A DNA stretch of 36,834 bases from CAIYRG01 sp036273455 (GCA_036273455.1 DASUHP010000122.1:1-36834); one strand, 5' to 3'. Numbered from the stretch's first letter, positions 9,019-17,454 are shown. Notes: generated by a model not told the origin, from the sequence alone. Program-made: numbers and translations.

Positions 9019-9912
9019 CTATTCCAAACCGTCGCCGAGGAGTTTGCGTTTGACCAGGTCGAGCCGCTGTTCTTCGTCATGGCTGAGCACGACGGTGAGA
9101 TTCTTTTCCGTCATGGTGAGGTTGTGCAGCCATTGCAGTTCGGCATCCACTTTCGCGACGTCTTCCTTTACCCAGGGCGCATCCTTGCCGATGACGTTCC
9201 GCACGCTATCCATATGCCAGGCGACATCGCCCGCGAGGATGAATTCCTTGCCCGACGCCAGCGCAACATAGATCATCTGTGAACCTGGCGTGTGGCCCGG
9301 CGCCTTGATCAGCGCCATTCCGGCCGCGAAGGGATCATATTTGTCGTAATCGATGACGATGAAATGCTGCGCCATGTCGGGCGTCATGCGGATTTCCGGC
9401 ATTTGCGGATCGTGCATCAGGGTATCGACCTGGGTGCGGGTCAGAACGGTTTTGGGCGCCAATTCGTCGAAGAATGCGGTGCGGAGCACGCCAGCAACAT
9501 GGTCGCCATGTTCATGCGTCATGACGATGACGCGCGCCGCCTGCAACGCTTTTTCGACTGTCACGGCAGCGTCGGGAAAATAAGGTTCTTCCACTCCGCG
9601 CCCGAAGAATTTGTGGACCTGCAGATCCATGCCGGAATCGACCATGACGTTACCGTCCGGATAGACCACCTGGAAGACGGTGCGGGCCTGGATGCTGGGG
9701 TCTTTCGGTGCGCCCTTGACCGAGAAATTCTTGGTGCGCCGGCTCTCGGCGAATTTCAGCACATTGATCCGCAAGGCTTTGGTGCCCGGAATCAGGGATG
9801 CGGTTTTGCGGACTTCACCGATGTCGGCCGACCATGCGGGTGCCTGCGCATGTGCGCCGGCCGCCGCAACCATCCAAACGCAAAAACTTAGGAAAACCGC
9901 GCGCGCCAGCAT
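9019..9912 (-). CDS. secreted MBL-fold metallo-hydrolase
   Basis: A 297-aa protein with a signal peptide (cleavage after GAHA, about residue 22). It is a metallo-beta-lactamase-fold hydrolase. The metal motif is MTHEHGDHVAG (HxHxDH). Further ligands are His in APGHTPGS, Asp in LAGDVAW and probably His in VVLSHDEE. FQVVYPDGNVMVDSGMD precedes the metal motif as in lactonase-like members. A binuclear zinc centre hydrolysing an ester, lactone or similar bond is expected; the substrate is unknown. The ATG at 9912 has only a weak Shine-Dalgarno. It lies upstream of the TonB receptor on the same strand, but the 313-base gap probably holds a separate promoter. Confidence 0.82.
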   Translation of the reverse strand: MLARAVFLSFCVWMVAAAGAHAQAPAWSADIGEVRKTASLIPGTKALRINVLKFAESRRTKNFSVKGAPKDPSIQARTVFQVVYPDGNVMVDSGMDLQVHKFFGRGVEEPYFPDAAVTVEKALQAARVIVMTHEHGDHVAGVLRTAFFDELAPKTVLTRTQVDTLMHDPQMPEIRMTPDMAQHFIVIDYDKYDPFAAGMALIKAPGHTPGSQMIYVALASGKEFILAGDVAWHMDSVRNVIGKDAPWVKEDVAKVDAELQWLHNLTMTEKNLTVVLSHDEEQRLDLVKRKLLGDGLE

Positions 9913-9968
9913 GTGATCGTTCCGACAAATTCGGACCGACCTTAAACCATTACGCCAGTGGAGGAAAT

Positions 9969-10142
9969 TTACCCGTTCGCGGCGGTGCTTTGGGCGGCTT
10001 CGACATCCGCGGCGAGTTCGCGGAATTTCGCTTCAAATTCCGCCAATTCGCGCCGGGTCAGGGGATCGGAAGCATATGCAACAGCGCGGCGGCATTCGTC
10101 GGCGAAGTGGCGCAGGCGCCACACGGACATGCGCTCGAACAT
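9969..10142 (-). CDS. small hypothetical protein
   Basis: A 57-aa ORF starting MFERMSVWRLRHFADECRRA. It is charged and predicted mostly helical, with REL and EFEAKFRELAADVEAA forming a likely amphipathic helix in the second half. A purine-rich GAGGGGGG stretch lies 6-13 bases before the ATG. Codon use is GC-rich at third positions and the frame is the only plausible one in this 304-base gap. I do not recognise the family. It lies between the LpxH-like gene and the MBL gene on the same strand, with gaps of 74 and 56 bases. Confidence 0.6.
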   Translation of the reverse strand: MFERMSVWRLRHFADECRRAVAYASDPLTRRELAEFEAKFRELAADVEAAQSTAANG

Positions 10143-10216
10143 GAAAGGCCCCCCTCGGCAGTTCGGGGAAGCATAGGCAGGACTTCGGAAGCGGTGCTAT
10201 CTCGGGCCTGAGAGAT

Positions 10217-11131
10217 TCATGTGGATAAGGCGGATTCCACAGTGCGCGGCCGTACCGCAGCTGCCGCGGGCAGGTTGCGCTCCGGTGCCTCCGCGTCGTC
10301 CGCGCATTCGGTCCAGTACAACAGTTCGAGTTGTCCCAGCCCGTTTTCGACGAGCGCACTGCAATTTTCGACCCAGTCCCCGTCATTGCAATAGAGGATC
10401 GTGCCGAAATCACGGATTGCGGGGTGGTGGATATGACCGCAGACAACGCCGTCGGCGCCTGCAGCTTGCGCTGCGCGCACCACGGCCTGTTCGAAATTGC
10501 TGATGAACTGTACGGCATTCTTGACTTTGGTCTTCAGATATTGCGACAGCGACCAGTAAGGCAGACCAAAGCATTTGCGCACCGCGTGAAGCATGTCATT
10601 GGCGTGGAGCGCGATGGTGTAGGCGGTGTCGCCGAGATGCGCCAACCATTTGGCATAATTGACGATGCCGTCGAACTGGTCGCCGTGGATGACGAGCAGC
10701 CGCCGGCCGTCGGCCGTTTCGTGGATCGCTTCACGCTGCAGTTCGACGCCGGCGAGAATCAGACCGGCATAGCGGCGCACGACTTCGTCATGGTTACCCG
10801 CGATATATACGACGCGCGTACCGCTCGCGGCCTTGAACAGTATCTCGTCGATCACCCGCCGGTGGGCTTCGTCCCAGTACCAGTTCCTGACCTGCCAGCC
10901 ATCCAGGATGTCGCCGATCAGGTAGAGCGTCCGGCAATCATTATTCGCGAGGAAATCCGCCAGCATCGCCGCCTTGCAGCCACGGGTGCCGAGATGGGTA
11001 TCCGAAATGAAAATCGTGCGGTGCAGCTTCATCCGGCCGGAAAAAATCACTCCGGATATAAAGGTCGTCCGCGTCGGACCGGCTTGCAATCGCCGCTCGG
11101 GGCGGAAAGATTCCAGGGAATACGCGCTCAT
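10217..11131 (-). CDS. LpxH-like UDP-2,3-diacylglucosamine diphosphatase family phosphoesterase
   Basis: A 304-aa calcineurin-like metallophosphoesterase. All family motifs are present in order: FISDTHLG (DxH), LIGDILDGW (GDxxD), YIAGNHDE (GNHD), LVIHGDQFD and CGHIHHP (GHxH). The order and the DGW segment fit the LpxH-type subgroup (COG2908), which cleaves UDP-2,3-diacylglucosamine in lipid A synthesis. Many alphaproteobacteria use LpxI for that step, so this could be a paralogue with another substrate. The start 11131 has a GAGG upstream; an internal ATG at 11033 (MKLHRTIF) starts directly at the domain and is a possible alternative. A disordered Ala/Glu/Pro tail follows the domain. It diverges from the VOC gene. 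Confidence 0.8.
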   Translation of the reverse strand: MSAYSLESFRPERRLQAGPTRTTFISGVIFSGRMKLHRTIFISDTHLGTRGCKAAMLADFLANNDCRTLYLIGDILDGWQVRNWYWDEAHRRVIDEILFKAASGTRVVYIAGNHDEVVRRYAGLILAGVELQREAIHETADGRRLLVIHGDQFDGIVNYAKWLAHLGDTAYTIALHANDMLHAVRKCFGLPYWSLSQYLKTKVKNAVQFISNFEQAVVRAAQAAGADGVVCGHIHHPAIRDFGTILYCNDGDWVENCSALVENGLGQLELLYWTECADDAEAPERNLPAAAAVRPRTVESALST

Positions 11132-11264
11132 ACGCACCTCAACGGGTTACACGGTCGAACGAATCAGCCGGTCTTGCGCATCCCTGTTTGAGTGCGATGT
11201 GCGAATCTTCTGTGGCGGTTGTTTTAAACTTTCGTGAACCAAAGTTCAGGGAACTGATGAAATC

Positions 11265-11639
11265 ATGGCAAAGCATGTCATTCGGTCGCGCGGGCTCAAC
11301 CATATTCAACTCAATGTCCGCAATCTCACGCGTTCAGTGGGCTTTTATGAGAAGGGTTTCGGCCTGAAGGTGAAGTTCCGGATCGGCCGCAGAATGGTAT
11401 TCCTGCAGTCACCAGGTGGCGATGATCTGATCACCCTCAGCAAATGCGCAAGAGGCGACGCTGTCGGCAATGGCGGTGTGGCGCATTTCGGTTTCGCGAT
11501 GGAGGCGCCGATCGAAAAATGCATCACCCAGGTGACCCGCGCCGGAGGCAAACTCATCCATCGCGGCGAGCATGCACCCGGCCTGGAATATGCCTATGTA
11601 TCCGATCCCGATGGCTATGTGATTGAGCTTCAGGGTTGA
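11265..11639 (+). CDS. VOC family (glyoxalase/dioxygenase-fold) protein
   Basis: A 124-aa single-domain vicinal oxygen chelate protein. It has GLNHIQLNVRNLTRSVGFYE near the N-terminus, where His13 is a likely metal ligand. GGVAHFGFAM gives a second His, and the C-terminal DPDGYVIELQ gives the Glu ligand. Such proteins chelate a divalent metal and act as glyoxalases, dioxygenases, isomerases or resistance proteins; which one is unclear. Its stop shares one base with the start of the DUF3574 lipoprotein gene (TGATG), so the two are translationally coupled. The ATG at 11265 has AGGGA about a dozen bases upstream. Confidence 0.82.
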   Translation: MAKHVIRSRGLNHIQLNVRNLTRSVGFYEKGFGLKVKFRIGRRMVFLQSPGGDDLITLSKCARGDAVGNGGVAHFGFAMEAPIEKCITQVTRAGGKLIHRGEHAPGLEYAYVSDPDGYVIELQG

Positions 11640-12040
11640 TGAGATTCGCGTTGCTCACCGGCTTGGCTTTCACACTCGTGGGCTGCGCGGGGGTGGTCCC
11701 GGGTTGTAGCGGTGGGCTGACGCCAATGATGGAAGCGCGGCTGTTCTTCGGCAATCAGATCGCAGCCGGTGGGATGGTTAGCGCCGCACAATGGCAAGAA
11801 TTCGTCGATACAGAGGTGACGCCGCGGTTCCCGGACGGCTTCAGCGTGCTGACGACAACCGGCCAATGGCGGCGGCCCGATGGCGCGGTCGCTCGCGAGA
11901 CCGGCCATGAGCTGGTGATCTTGTTTGCGCCTGCTGCCGCGACAGGCCAAAAGCTTGCCGGGATTCGCGCCGCCTACAAACAGCAATTCATGCAGGATTC
12001 CGTGCTGCTGGCAGAATCACCAGCCTGCGCAGGATTTTGA
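11639..12040 (+). CDS. DUF3574 domain lipoprotein
   Basis: A 133-aa protein. The short N-terminal hydrophobic segment ends in the lipobox LVGC with Cys16, so it should be lipidated and membrane anchored. The rest matches DUF3574: ARLFFGNQI, AQWQEFVDTEVTPRFPDGFSVL and a C-terminal YKQQFMQDSVL segment. DUF3574 members have no defined function that I know. It overlaps the VOC gene by one base and is followed immediately by the TMEM175-type gene, forming a three-gene unit. The ATG at 11639 is preferred to the TTG at 11636, which the frame also permits. Confidence 0.8.
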   Translation: MRFALLTGLAFTLVGCAGVVPGCSGGLTPMMEARLFFGNQIAAGGMVSAAQWQEFVDTEVTPRFPDGFSVLTTTGQWRRPDGAVARETGHELVILFAPAAATGQKLAGIRAAYKQQFMQDSVLLAESPACAGF

Positions 12041-12052
12041 GTGGATGCCTGC

Positions 12053-12640
12053 ATGAGCAAAGCGCGTCTCGAAGCATTCAGCGATGGCGTCATTGCGATC
12101 ATCATCACCATCATGGTGCTGGAACTGAAGATTCCCCAGGGTGCGGATCTGGCAGCCATTGCAACTGTCACGCCGGTTTTCCTGAATTACGTGCTGAGCT
12201 TTATCTATGTCGGCATCTACTGGAACAACCATCATCACATGCTGCATGCCGTTCAACGCGTTCATGGCGGCATTCTCTGGGCCAATCTTCACCTCCTGTT
12301 CTGGCTTTCGCTGTTTCCGTTCGTCACCGGCTGGATGGGGCAAAATTATTCGGCAGCGTTGCCGACGGCATTTTACGGCGGCGTGTTGCTGATGGCCGCA
12401 CTGGCCTATCTCGTTCTCGAAAAGCTGATGATAGCGGCGGAAGGACCCGATTCCCTGCTGGCGCACGCGGTCGGCAGTGAGTTCAAGGGACGGCTGTCGC
12501 TTCTGCTATATGCAGCCGGCATCGCCGTTGCGTTCTATTCCCGGCTTGCTGCCCAGCTGCTCTATGTGACGGTCGCACTGATGTGGTTGATCCCGGACCG
12601 GCGTATCGAACGCGAAATCAGGAATCGCGAGAGGCCGTGA
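12053..12640 (+). CDS. TMEM175-family (DUF1211) potassium-channel-like membrane protein
   Basis: A 195-aa membrane protein beginning MSKARLEAFSDGVIAI, which contains the RxxxFSDGV motif at the start of TM1 in the TMEM175/DUF1211 family. Bacterial members are tetrameric potassium channels. About six hydrophobic segments are visible, with a His-rich NNHHHM between TM2 and TM3. An in-frame GTG at 12041 follows the previous stop directly and has AGGA six bases upstream, so four extra residues are possible. I prefer ATG 12053 because the family begins at MSK-R-LEAF. It is the last gene of the VOC-DUF3574-TMEM175 unit. No signal of specific regulation is visible. Confidence 0.85.
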   Translation: MSKARLEAFSDGVIAIIITIMVLELKIPQGADLAAIATVTPVFLNYVLSFIYVGIYWNNHHHMLHAVQRVHGGILWANLHLLFWLSLFPFVTGWMGQNYSAALPTAFYGGVLLMAALAYLVLEKLMIAAEGPDSLLAHAVGSEFKGRLSLLLYAAGIAVAFYSRLAAQLLYVTVALMWLIPDRRIEREIRNRERP

Positions 12641-12807
12641 CCATCGTTCCGCTTTGGTCGCCCAATACGGCCCAGCCAGGGCCATTCCTGAAAATGAACA
12701 ACAAACAACAGCGCGTTTCAGACCCGGTTCACCCTCCGGGGTTCAGTATGGCGGCCGTGGATAGCGATCAAGAGCGCCCGGAAAGCGCCTGAACAAAGGA
12801 GACTCTC

Positions 12808-13146
12808 ATGAAACGGCTTATTGCAGTCAGTATGGCATTCCTGATGTTGGGCAGTTCAGTGGCATTCGCCCGGGACTACCGCAGTGACCGCGGCGATCGG
12901 GACCATCGGGTCGCCGCATACAACTACAACTACCGGCAACACGACAATTCAGGCGCCGCCATTGCGGCCGGCATTCTTGGGCTTGGGCTGGGCATAATCG
13001 CAGCGTCGCAGACGCCGAGCTATTATGCGCCGCCTTATGCCGCTCCGTATGCGCCGGCCTATGGCTACGGCTACGCGCCCGCATATGGTTACGGGGCTCC
13101 GTACGGATATGCGGCGCCGGGCGTTTCGGTCGGCTTACACTTCTGA
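12808..13146 (+). CDS. secreted Gly/Tyr/Ala/Pro-rich protein, paralogue 1
   Basis: A 112-aa protein with a signal peptide (cleavage near AFA, residue 21). It has a charged mature N-terminus, then a Gly-rich hydrophobic segment (AGILGLGLGIIAAS) resembling a glycine-zipper helix. The last 45 residues are low complexity, built from YAPxY, YGY and APYGY units, ending GVSVGLHF. It is paralogous to the gene at 13525: same signal peptide style (MKRxx..LLGSS.A.AR), same zipper and same repeats. AAAGGAG precedes the start. It may be a surface or envelope structural protein; function is unknown. The 167 bases between TMEM175 and this gene contain no supported gene, only a weak 32-codon frame ending at 12792. 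Confidence 0.75.
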   Translation: MKRLIAVSMAFLMLGSSVAFARDYRSDRGDRDHRVAAYNYNYRQHDNSGAAIAAGILGLGLGIIAASQTPSYYAPPYAAPYAPAYGYGYAPAYGYGAPYGYAAPGVSVGLHF

Positions 13147-13155
13147 TTTTGCGAC

Positions 13156-13193
13156 GACGAGAGCCGTCACGTGCCCGCGTGGTGGCTCTCGTC
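13156..13193 (+). terminator. hairpin after the first Gly/Tyr-rich gene
   Basis: GACGAGAGCC (13156-13165) pairs perfectly with GGCTCTCGTC (13184-13193), and CACG/CGTG extends the stem inside. It starts nine bases after the stop of the first Gly/Tyr-rich gene. It lacks a T run, so it may be a Rho-protected mRNA 3' end rather than a true intrinsic terminator. Confidence 0.5.
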
Positions 13194-13449
13194 AGTACAC
13201 GTCGACGAAATTACCCGCTCCCGCTCCCGGAGTTCACACGGACAAAAACTCACGGTGTTATGACCTGACGAAAGGGTGCCGGCTGAAGCGCAGTCGCGGC
13301 GGTGATCGGTTCTCTCCGTCGCGCGTTAACTCATTGATCCGGACCGGCGAATCCAGTGCAGCAGGTGGCAGGGGGACGGCGGGTTGCGTCTCCGAACTGG
13401 TGAATCGGTTTGTGCCGCCGTTGCGCCGGAATTCACGGTCGGGATGCAC

Positions 13450-13497
13450 ATCGCAACTGAATTGCGATGATTGCGCGCGAAACAAACGCGAAACAAA
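13450..13497 (+). promoter_or_regulatory. palindrome and tandem repeat upstream of the second Gly/Tyr-rich gene
   Basis: In the 378-base gap 13147-13524 I see no gene. Just upstream of the second Gly/Tyr-rich gene there is a palindrome, ATCGCAA and TTGCGAT around CTGAA (13450-13468). It is followed by a perfect 11-bp tandem repeat, CGCGAAACAAA twice (13476-13497). These are candidate operator elements; no promoter could be assigned with confidence. Confidence 0.35.
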
Positions 13498-13524
13498 GAC
13501 GGCAACCAGGAAAGGATGACCTCC

Positions 13525-13890
13525 ATGAAACGGGTGCTGACAGTAACGATCGCCGTTCTGCTCCTTGGCAGTTCGGCAGCGATGGCTCGGGGCTACCACC
13601 CCGAAAAATACGGGCCGTACCAGGGCTATTACGGCCGTTCTGACCGTGATCGCGGCAGCGATGCCGCGGCAGCAATCGGGGCCGGCATTTTGGGGTTTGG
13701 ACTTGGCGCTTTGGCGTCCTCGCAAAATGACGGCTACTACGCGCCTGGTTATGTGGCGCCGGCCTATGGCTACCCCGGATACGCGCCGGCCTATGGTTAC
13801 CCGGCGGCACCCTATGGCTATGCGCCTTATGCCTATGGCGCGCCTTACGGCTATGCCCAACCGAGCGTTGGCCTATCGTTGAACTTCTGA
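13525..13890 (+). CDS. secreted Gly/Tyr/Ala/Pro-rich protein, paralogue 2
   Basis: A 121-aa paralogue of the protein at 12808. It has a signal peptide (MKRVLTVTIAVLLLGSSAAMA), then a short charged region with YHPEKYGPYQGYYGR. A glycine-zipper-like segment follows (AAAIGAGILGFGLGALAS). The tail of YAP, YGY and APYGY repeats ends QPSVGLSLNF. The start ATG 13525 is preceded by AGGAAAGG. Both copies end in a V-x-L...F sequence. The pair looks like a local duplication, diverged in sequence but keeping composition. Envelope structural or stress role is possible; no specific function can be assigned. Confidence 0.75.
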   Translation: MKRVLTVTIAVLLLGSSAAMARGYHPEKYGPYQGYYGRSDRDRGSDAAAAIGAGILGFGLGALASSQNDGYYAPGYVAPAYGYPGYAPAYGYPAAPYGYAPYAYGAPYGYAQPSVGLSLNF

Positions 13891-13906
13891 TCGCTCCGAA
13901 TGGCTC

Positions 13907-13943
13907 AATGGCGCCGCGGTTTGCTCCGCGGCGCCATTTTTTT
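13907..13943 (+). terminator. intrinsic terminator
   Basis: A perfect 13-bp stem, AATGGCGCCGCGG (13907-13919) with CCGCGGCGCCATT (13926-13938), six-base loop TTTGCT, then seven Ts (13937-13943). It lies 16 bases after the second Gly/Tyr-rich gene. Confidence 0.92.
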
Positions 13944-14057
13944 ACGGGAGCGTCAGAACTTTCGACCGGGAAGCAGAAGACGGCTCCTCCCAATTGTGCC
14001 GCTGTACCGCCCGGCACGGTTCGGTATGATCGTCGTCATCGCATGGCGGAGGGGTTC

Positions 14058-14879
14058 ATGAATTTTCGGCACGTCCCGGTGGTCGCCGGTTTGACGCTGA
14101 TCGCTGCTGCGGCATTTGCAGAGCCGTCATCTCCCGCTCCTGACATCTCGGGCCTATGGCAGAAGGGACCGCTCGCTTTGCTGCAGCCGGTGGACGCATT
14201 GGCGCCTGCGGTCAGGCCGAGCGATTCAAAGTTCAATGAGCGCGATCCCTTCAGTCCGCTGCGCGGCGATGCGGGAAATCCCAATCTGCAGCCGCGGGCC
14301 GCCGATGCCGTGCGCAAATATGCCGAAGCGGAAGCCGCCGGCCGGCACCTCCCGACACCGCAGGAAGTCTGCCGTCCGTCCGGCGTGCCGATGGTCACGA
14401 CTCTGCCTGGGCCCATGGAGATCGTGCAGGCTCCCCGCGAAGTCCTGTTTATTTATCAGCGGGATAGCCAGGTGCGGCATGTGCTGCTGCAGCAGGATCA
14501 TTCCCGCAATCTACGCCCGTCACCCTATGGCGAATCGATTGGCCATTACGAAGGGGACACGCTGGTCGTCGATACGATGGGCATGACCGCCGACACTCCG
14601 GTCGATCTCTTCGGAACGCCGCACTCCGGAGAAATGCATGTGATCGAGCGCTACCGTCTCGCGCAACAGGGCGATCGGGCGCGCTTGCAGGTGCAGATCG
14701 CGGTCGATGATCCGCAGATGTTCAAACGGCCGTGGGGCGGCATGCTTGCCTATGGACGACTCGCGGGCTCACGCTGGGCCGGCCAGACGGAACTCGAAGA
14801 AGAAACCTGTGCCGAGAACAATCGCGATTTCGGCGGCACGGATTACCCGATTCCGATTGCCGCGCGCCCGGACTTCTGA
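14058..14879 (+). CDS. secreted protein of unknown function
   Basis: A 273-aa exported protein with a signal peptide (MNFRHVPVVAGLTLIAAAAFA). The mature part begins near DISGLW. The C-terminal half holds the segments PYGESIGHYEGDTLVVDTMG and HVIERYRL, which I recognise from a widespread but uncharacterised family of exported proteins in Acidobacteria and sphingomonads, where a GDTLVV-T-GF motif precedes ERFRR. No catalytic motif is evident. GGAGG at 14048-14052 lies five bases before the chosen ATG; the ATG at 14043 is less well placed. A weak terminator follows, with short stems and a T6 run at 14891-14923. Confidence 0.65.
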   Translation: MNFRHVPVVAGLTLIAAAAFAEPSSPAPDISGLWQKGPLALLQPVDALAPAVRPSDSKFNERDPFSPLRGDAGNPNLQPRAADAVRKYAEAEAAGRHLPTPQEVCRPSGVPMVTTLPGPMEIVQAPREVLFIYQRDSQVRHVLLQQDHSRNLRPSPYGESIGHYEGDTLVVDTMGMTADTPVDLFGTPHSGEMHVIERYRLAQQGDRARLQVQIAVDDPQMFKRPWGGMLAYGRLAGSRWAGQTELEEETCAENNRDFGGTDYPIPIAARPDF

Positions 14880-15004
14880 CCGATAGTCGCAACGCCATAG
14901 CGTTCCCGGTAACCCGGTTTTTTGTCAAGAAAATCGTCTCACGTGTAGAACGCGGACATTTCCAGTGGGCGATAGCGAATGAGTTCGTCTTCAGAGGACC
15001 GTTG

Positions 15005-16057
15005 TCAACGCGCGAACTGCGGCGCAACTTCGGCGGCGAAACGCGCCATCTCTTCCTTGACCTGCCGGTGCGGCTTTTGCCCGACATTGAAGTAGAGAAT
15101 GACCTCGTCAAAACCTGCATCCTGGACCTTGTTCAGCGTGCCGGCGATTTGCTGCGGCGGCCCGATAAGGATTGAATTGTCGGTGAGTTGTTGCGGTGTC
15201 ACCGTGCGCAGCCGCTCGACCATGGAGATGAAATAGCGATAGCTCGGTGGGGCAGTTGCCGGATCGCCGGGGAATGCCGGAACCAGGCATTCGCGATAGT
15301 AGCGGATTTGCCGTGCGCGCTGTTCCGCTTCCTGTTCCGGCGTATCTGCGAAATGCGTGAAATAGCTGCACATCAGCCGTGCCGGCTGAGTGCCGTAATT
15401 CGCGCATTTTTCGCGATACTGCTCGGCGACTTTTTGCAACCCGCCGAATGTCATCGCGGCAGCAAATGGCGCGACGATAACGCCGCATCCCAGCCGCGCG
15501 GCAAGATCGATCGAAGGTGGCGAGAAGGACGCAATATAGCTGGGAATGGGCCGCTGAACCGGCTTTGGCGTAATCCGGACATCGTCGAACTGATAATGGC
15601 GGCCACGATGTGCAATGCGCGAATCGGTCTGCCAAAGCTTCAGCACAATCTCCATCCCTTCCTCGAAGATTGCCTGGTTTTCCTCGAAATCGACGTGGAA
15701 CGGCTGATATTCCCGGCGGTCATAACCCCGGCCGGCAGCGAAATCGACCCGGCCGCCGCTCAACAGGTCCAGCGTTGCCCATTGCTCCGCAACCTGGATC
15801 GGATGGTGCAGCGGCAGAACGGTTACCGCGGGCGCGAGCCGGATGCGTTTGGTGCGCGCGGCGATACTGGCGAGGACAAGTTCCGGACAGGAGAGAACCC
15901 CGAGCGTATTGAAATGATGTTCGCCGATCCACGCCGAATGAAATCCAAGTTCATCGGCATAGACGGCCTCGTCGATGATGTCGGCGACAAAATCATTCGC
16001 TGTCCGGCGGTTGTTTTCATAGTGATTGTCGCTGAGCGTGAAGTAGCCGAACTTCAT
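15005..16057 (-). CDS. LLM class flavin-dependent oxidoreductase
   Basis: A 350-aa luciferase-like monooxygenase of the bacterial luciferase superfamily, which uses reduced flavin supplied by a reductase. It begins MKFGYFTLSDNHYENN. The conserved stretch SAWIGEHHFNTLG near residue 45 and the APAVTVLPLHHPIQVAEQWA segment are typical, followed by GRVDFAAGRGYDRREY. The C-terminal GPPQQIAGTLNKVQDAGFDEVILYF closes the barrel. I start at 16057, where the family begins (MKFGYF) with GGGGAAG upstream, not at the upstream in-frame codon. It follows the LigI-like amidohydrolase on the same strand after 143 bases; the two may form a catabolic unit. No flavin reductase is seen in the window. Confidence 0.88.
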   Translation of the reverse strand: MKFGYFTLSDNHYENNRRTANDFVADIIDEAVYADELGFHSAWIGEHHFNTLGVLSCPELVLASIAARTKRIRLAPAVTVLPLHHPIQVAEQWATLDLLSGGRVDFAAGRGYDRREYQPFHVDFEENQAIFEEGMEIVLKLWQTDSRIAHRGRHYQFDDVRITPKPVQRPIPSYIASFSPPSIDLAARLGCGVIVAPFAAAMTFGGLQKVAEQYREKCANYGTQPARLMCSYFTHFADTPEQEAEQRARQIRYYRECLVPAFPGDPATAPPSYRYFISMVERLRTVTPQQLTDNSILIGPPQQIAGTLNKVQDAGFDEVILYFNVGQKPHRQVKEEMARFAAEVAPQFAR

Positions 16058-16200
16058 CCTCTTCCCCCGCGCAGTTTCAAGCCGTTTGATGTTCACCTGA
16101 CAACGTGGGCTTTTCAACTGCAATGCGCTAAACTGCGCTCACTTCGCAGACGCTTCATCACACGGCGGATCAGGGCGATGCGTTCGCGCGCTCGTTCTCG

Positions 16201-17142
16201 TCAGAACCGGTAGAGTTTGGCGGGGTTGTCGACGAGGATCATTTTGCGGGTCGAAGCGTCCGGACACCATTCATCGAAGGCTTTGACCAATCCCCGATTG
16301 TCGATCTTTTGATAGGGCGTGATCTGATCGATTGAGCGGCCCGCGACGCGGTTGCCGGGATGCGGCCAATTCGTTCCCCACAACATGCGCTCTGCACGTG
16401 CCGCGATGAGTGTGCGCGCCAGCGGGACCACATCGGGATAGCCAGGCAATTTCGACAGATTGTACGGCGCGGACAGCTTTACATAAGTGTTGCCGGCGCG
16501 AACCAGTTCGACCAGCGCGCCAAATCCCTTCTGCTTGACGCCCTCGGCTGCAACAGCTTCGCCGAAATGATCGAACACCACCGGCACTTTCAGCGCGGCA
16601 ACCGTCGGCGCGATCGCTTCGATGATGGGAAGCTCCGTGTTCACCTGAATATGCCAGCCGAGCGGGACAAAGCGCGGCGCGAATGCATTCAGCGCCTCTT
16701 GCGCGGCTTTGGGATCGCGAATGCCGGCGGTGGCAAAGTTCAGCCGCACGCCCACGACACCGAGGCCGGCCAGGCGTTTGAGTTCGGAATCGGGCACGTC
16801 GAGCGGCACCACCGCTATTCCGCGTACGGAATTGCCGAGCTGGGCCATGGCGTCGATGAGGCAGGAATTGTCGAAGCCGTAGAAACTCGGCTGCACGAGG
16901 ACATTGCGCTGGACACCGCCGAGTTCAGCGCGCAACGCCCGCAACTGTGCGACCGATGCTCCGGGCGGCGTATAGGTGCGATTGGCCGCCATCGGATATT
17001 TCGACTGCGGACCAACGATGTGGTTGTGGCAGTCGGTGGCGCCGGCGGGAAGTGCGGATGGTGCTGCTGCGCGCGCGCGTCCCATGGCGAGTGCTGCGGC
17101 GGATGATCCGGCCAGAAGCGCAAATTCGCGGCGGGTAATCAT
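16201..17142 (-). CDS. Tat-exported LigI-like amidohydrolase, paralogue A
   Basis: A 313-aa amidohydrolase of the TIM-barrel superfamily, resembling 2-pyrone-4,6-dicarboxylate lactonase (LigI). The N-terminus carries a twin-arginine signal (TRREFALLAGSSAAALAMG). Then DCHNHIVGP supplies the HxH pair. VLVQPSFYGFDNS, FDHFGEA and ERMLWGTNWPHPG follow as in LigI-type lactonases. The protein ends NPAKLYRF. The start ATG 17142 has GAGGA upstream; the frame stays open far upstream but the Tat signal marks the real start. It is closely paralogous to the gene at 23718. LigI-type enzymes are normally cytoplasmic, so the Tat signal suggests hydrolysis of a lactone or ester in the periplasm. Confidence 0.85.
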   Translation of the reverse strand: MITRREFALLAGSSAAALAMGRARAAAPSALPAGATDCHNHIVGPQSKYPMAANRTYTPPGASVAQLRALRAELGGVQRNVLVQPSFYGFDNSCLIDAMAQLGNSVRGIAVVPLDVPDSELKRLAGLGVVGVRLNFATAGIRDPKAAQEALNAFAPRFVPLGWHIQVNTELPIIEAIAPTVAALKVPVVFDHFGEAVAAEGVKQKGFGALVELVRAGNTYVKLSAPYNLSKLPGYPDVVPLARTLIAARAERMLWGTNWPHPGNRVAGRSIDQITPYQKIDNRGLVKAFDEWCPDASTRKMILVDNPAKLYRF

Positions 17143-17454
17143 GATTAAATCCTCGGTTGCACCGGCAGATACTACTCTTCCGAAGACCACCGCTGCAAAA
17201 TCACCAACGATGTCATCCTCGGCGAACCGCAGTATCGCTATATCCCAAAATGTCATGTGTGGACGGTGCCCCGGTTGCAAGGGCTTTGTTGGGCCGTGGC
17301 GAGGCTCGGGTGCAGTCATGTGTACGGCCTGTTTGCGGAACATTGTTGTTCCTGGCCTTGATGAGATCTGCCGATCGCCCCCCACAATCATGGCCGCGGT
17401 GTGTATTCCCATGACAAATACGGGGTTTGGCAATCGCCGGTCGGACCCGGTGGT
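17143..17454. other. intergenic region with a possible gene remnant
   Basis: No complete gene is supported here. On the plus strand, about 17158-17364, one frame reads LGCTGRYYSSEDHRCK and then NDVILGEPQYRYIPKCH before degenerating, with GC-rich third positions. It has no start and no recognisable family. The opposite strand is also open, as an upstream extension of the amidohydrolase frame. A decayed gene fragment next to the insertion element is possible but weakly supported. Confidence 0.25.

Noticed and set aside
12583..12792. Short frame between the TMEM175 and first Gly/Tyr-rich genes
   Set aside because: Its start is inside TMEM175, and the possible internal 32-codon version has no ribosome site.
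15188..16213. 341-codon plus-strand frame
   Set aside because: It is antisense to the flavin-dependent oxidoreductase gene and shows no family motif.
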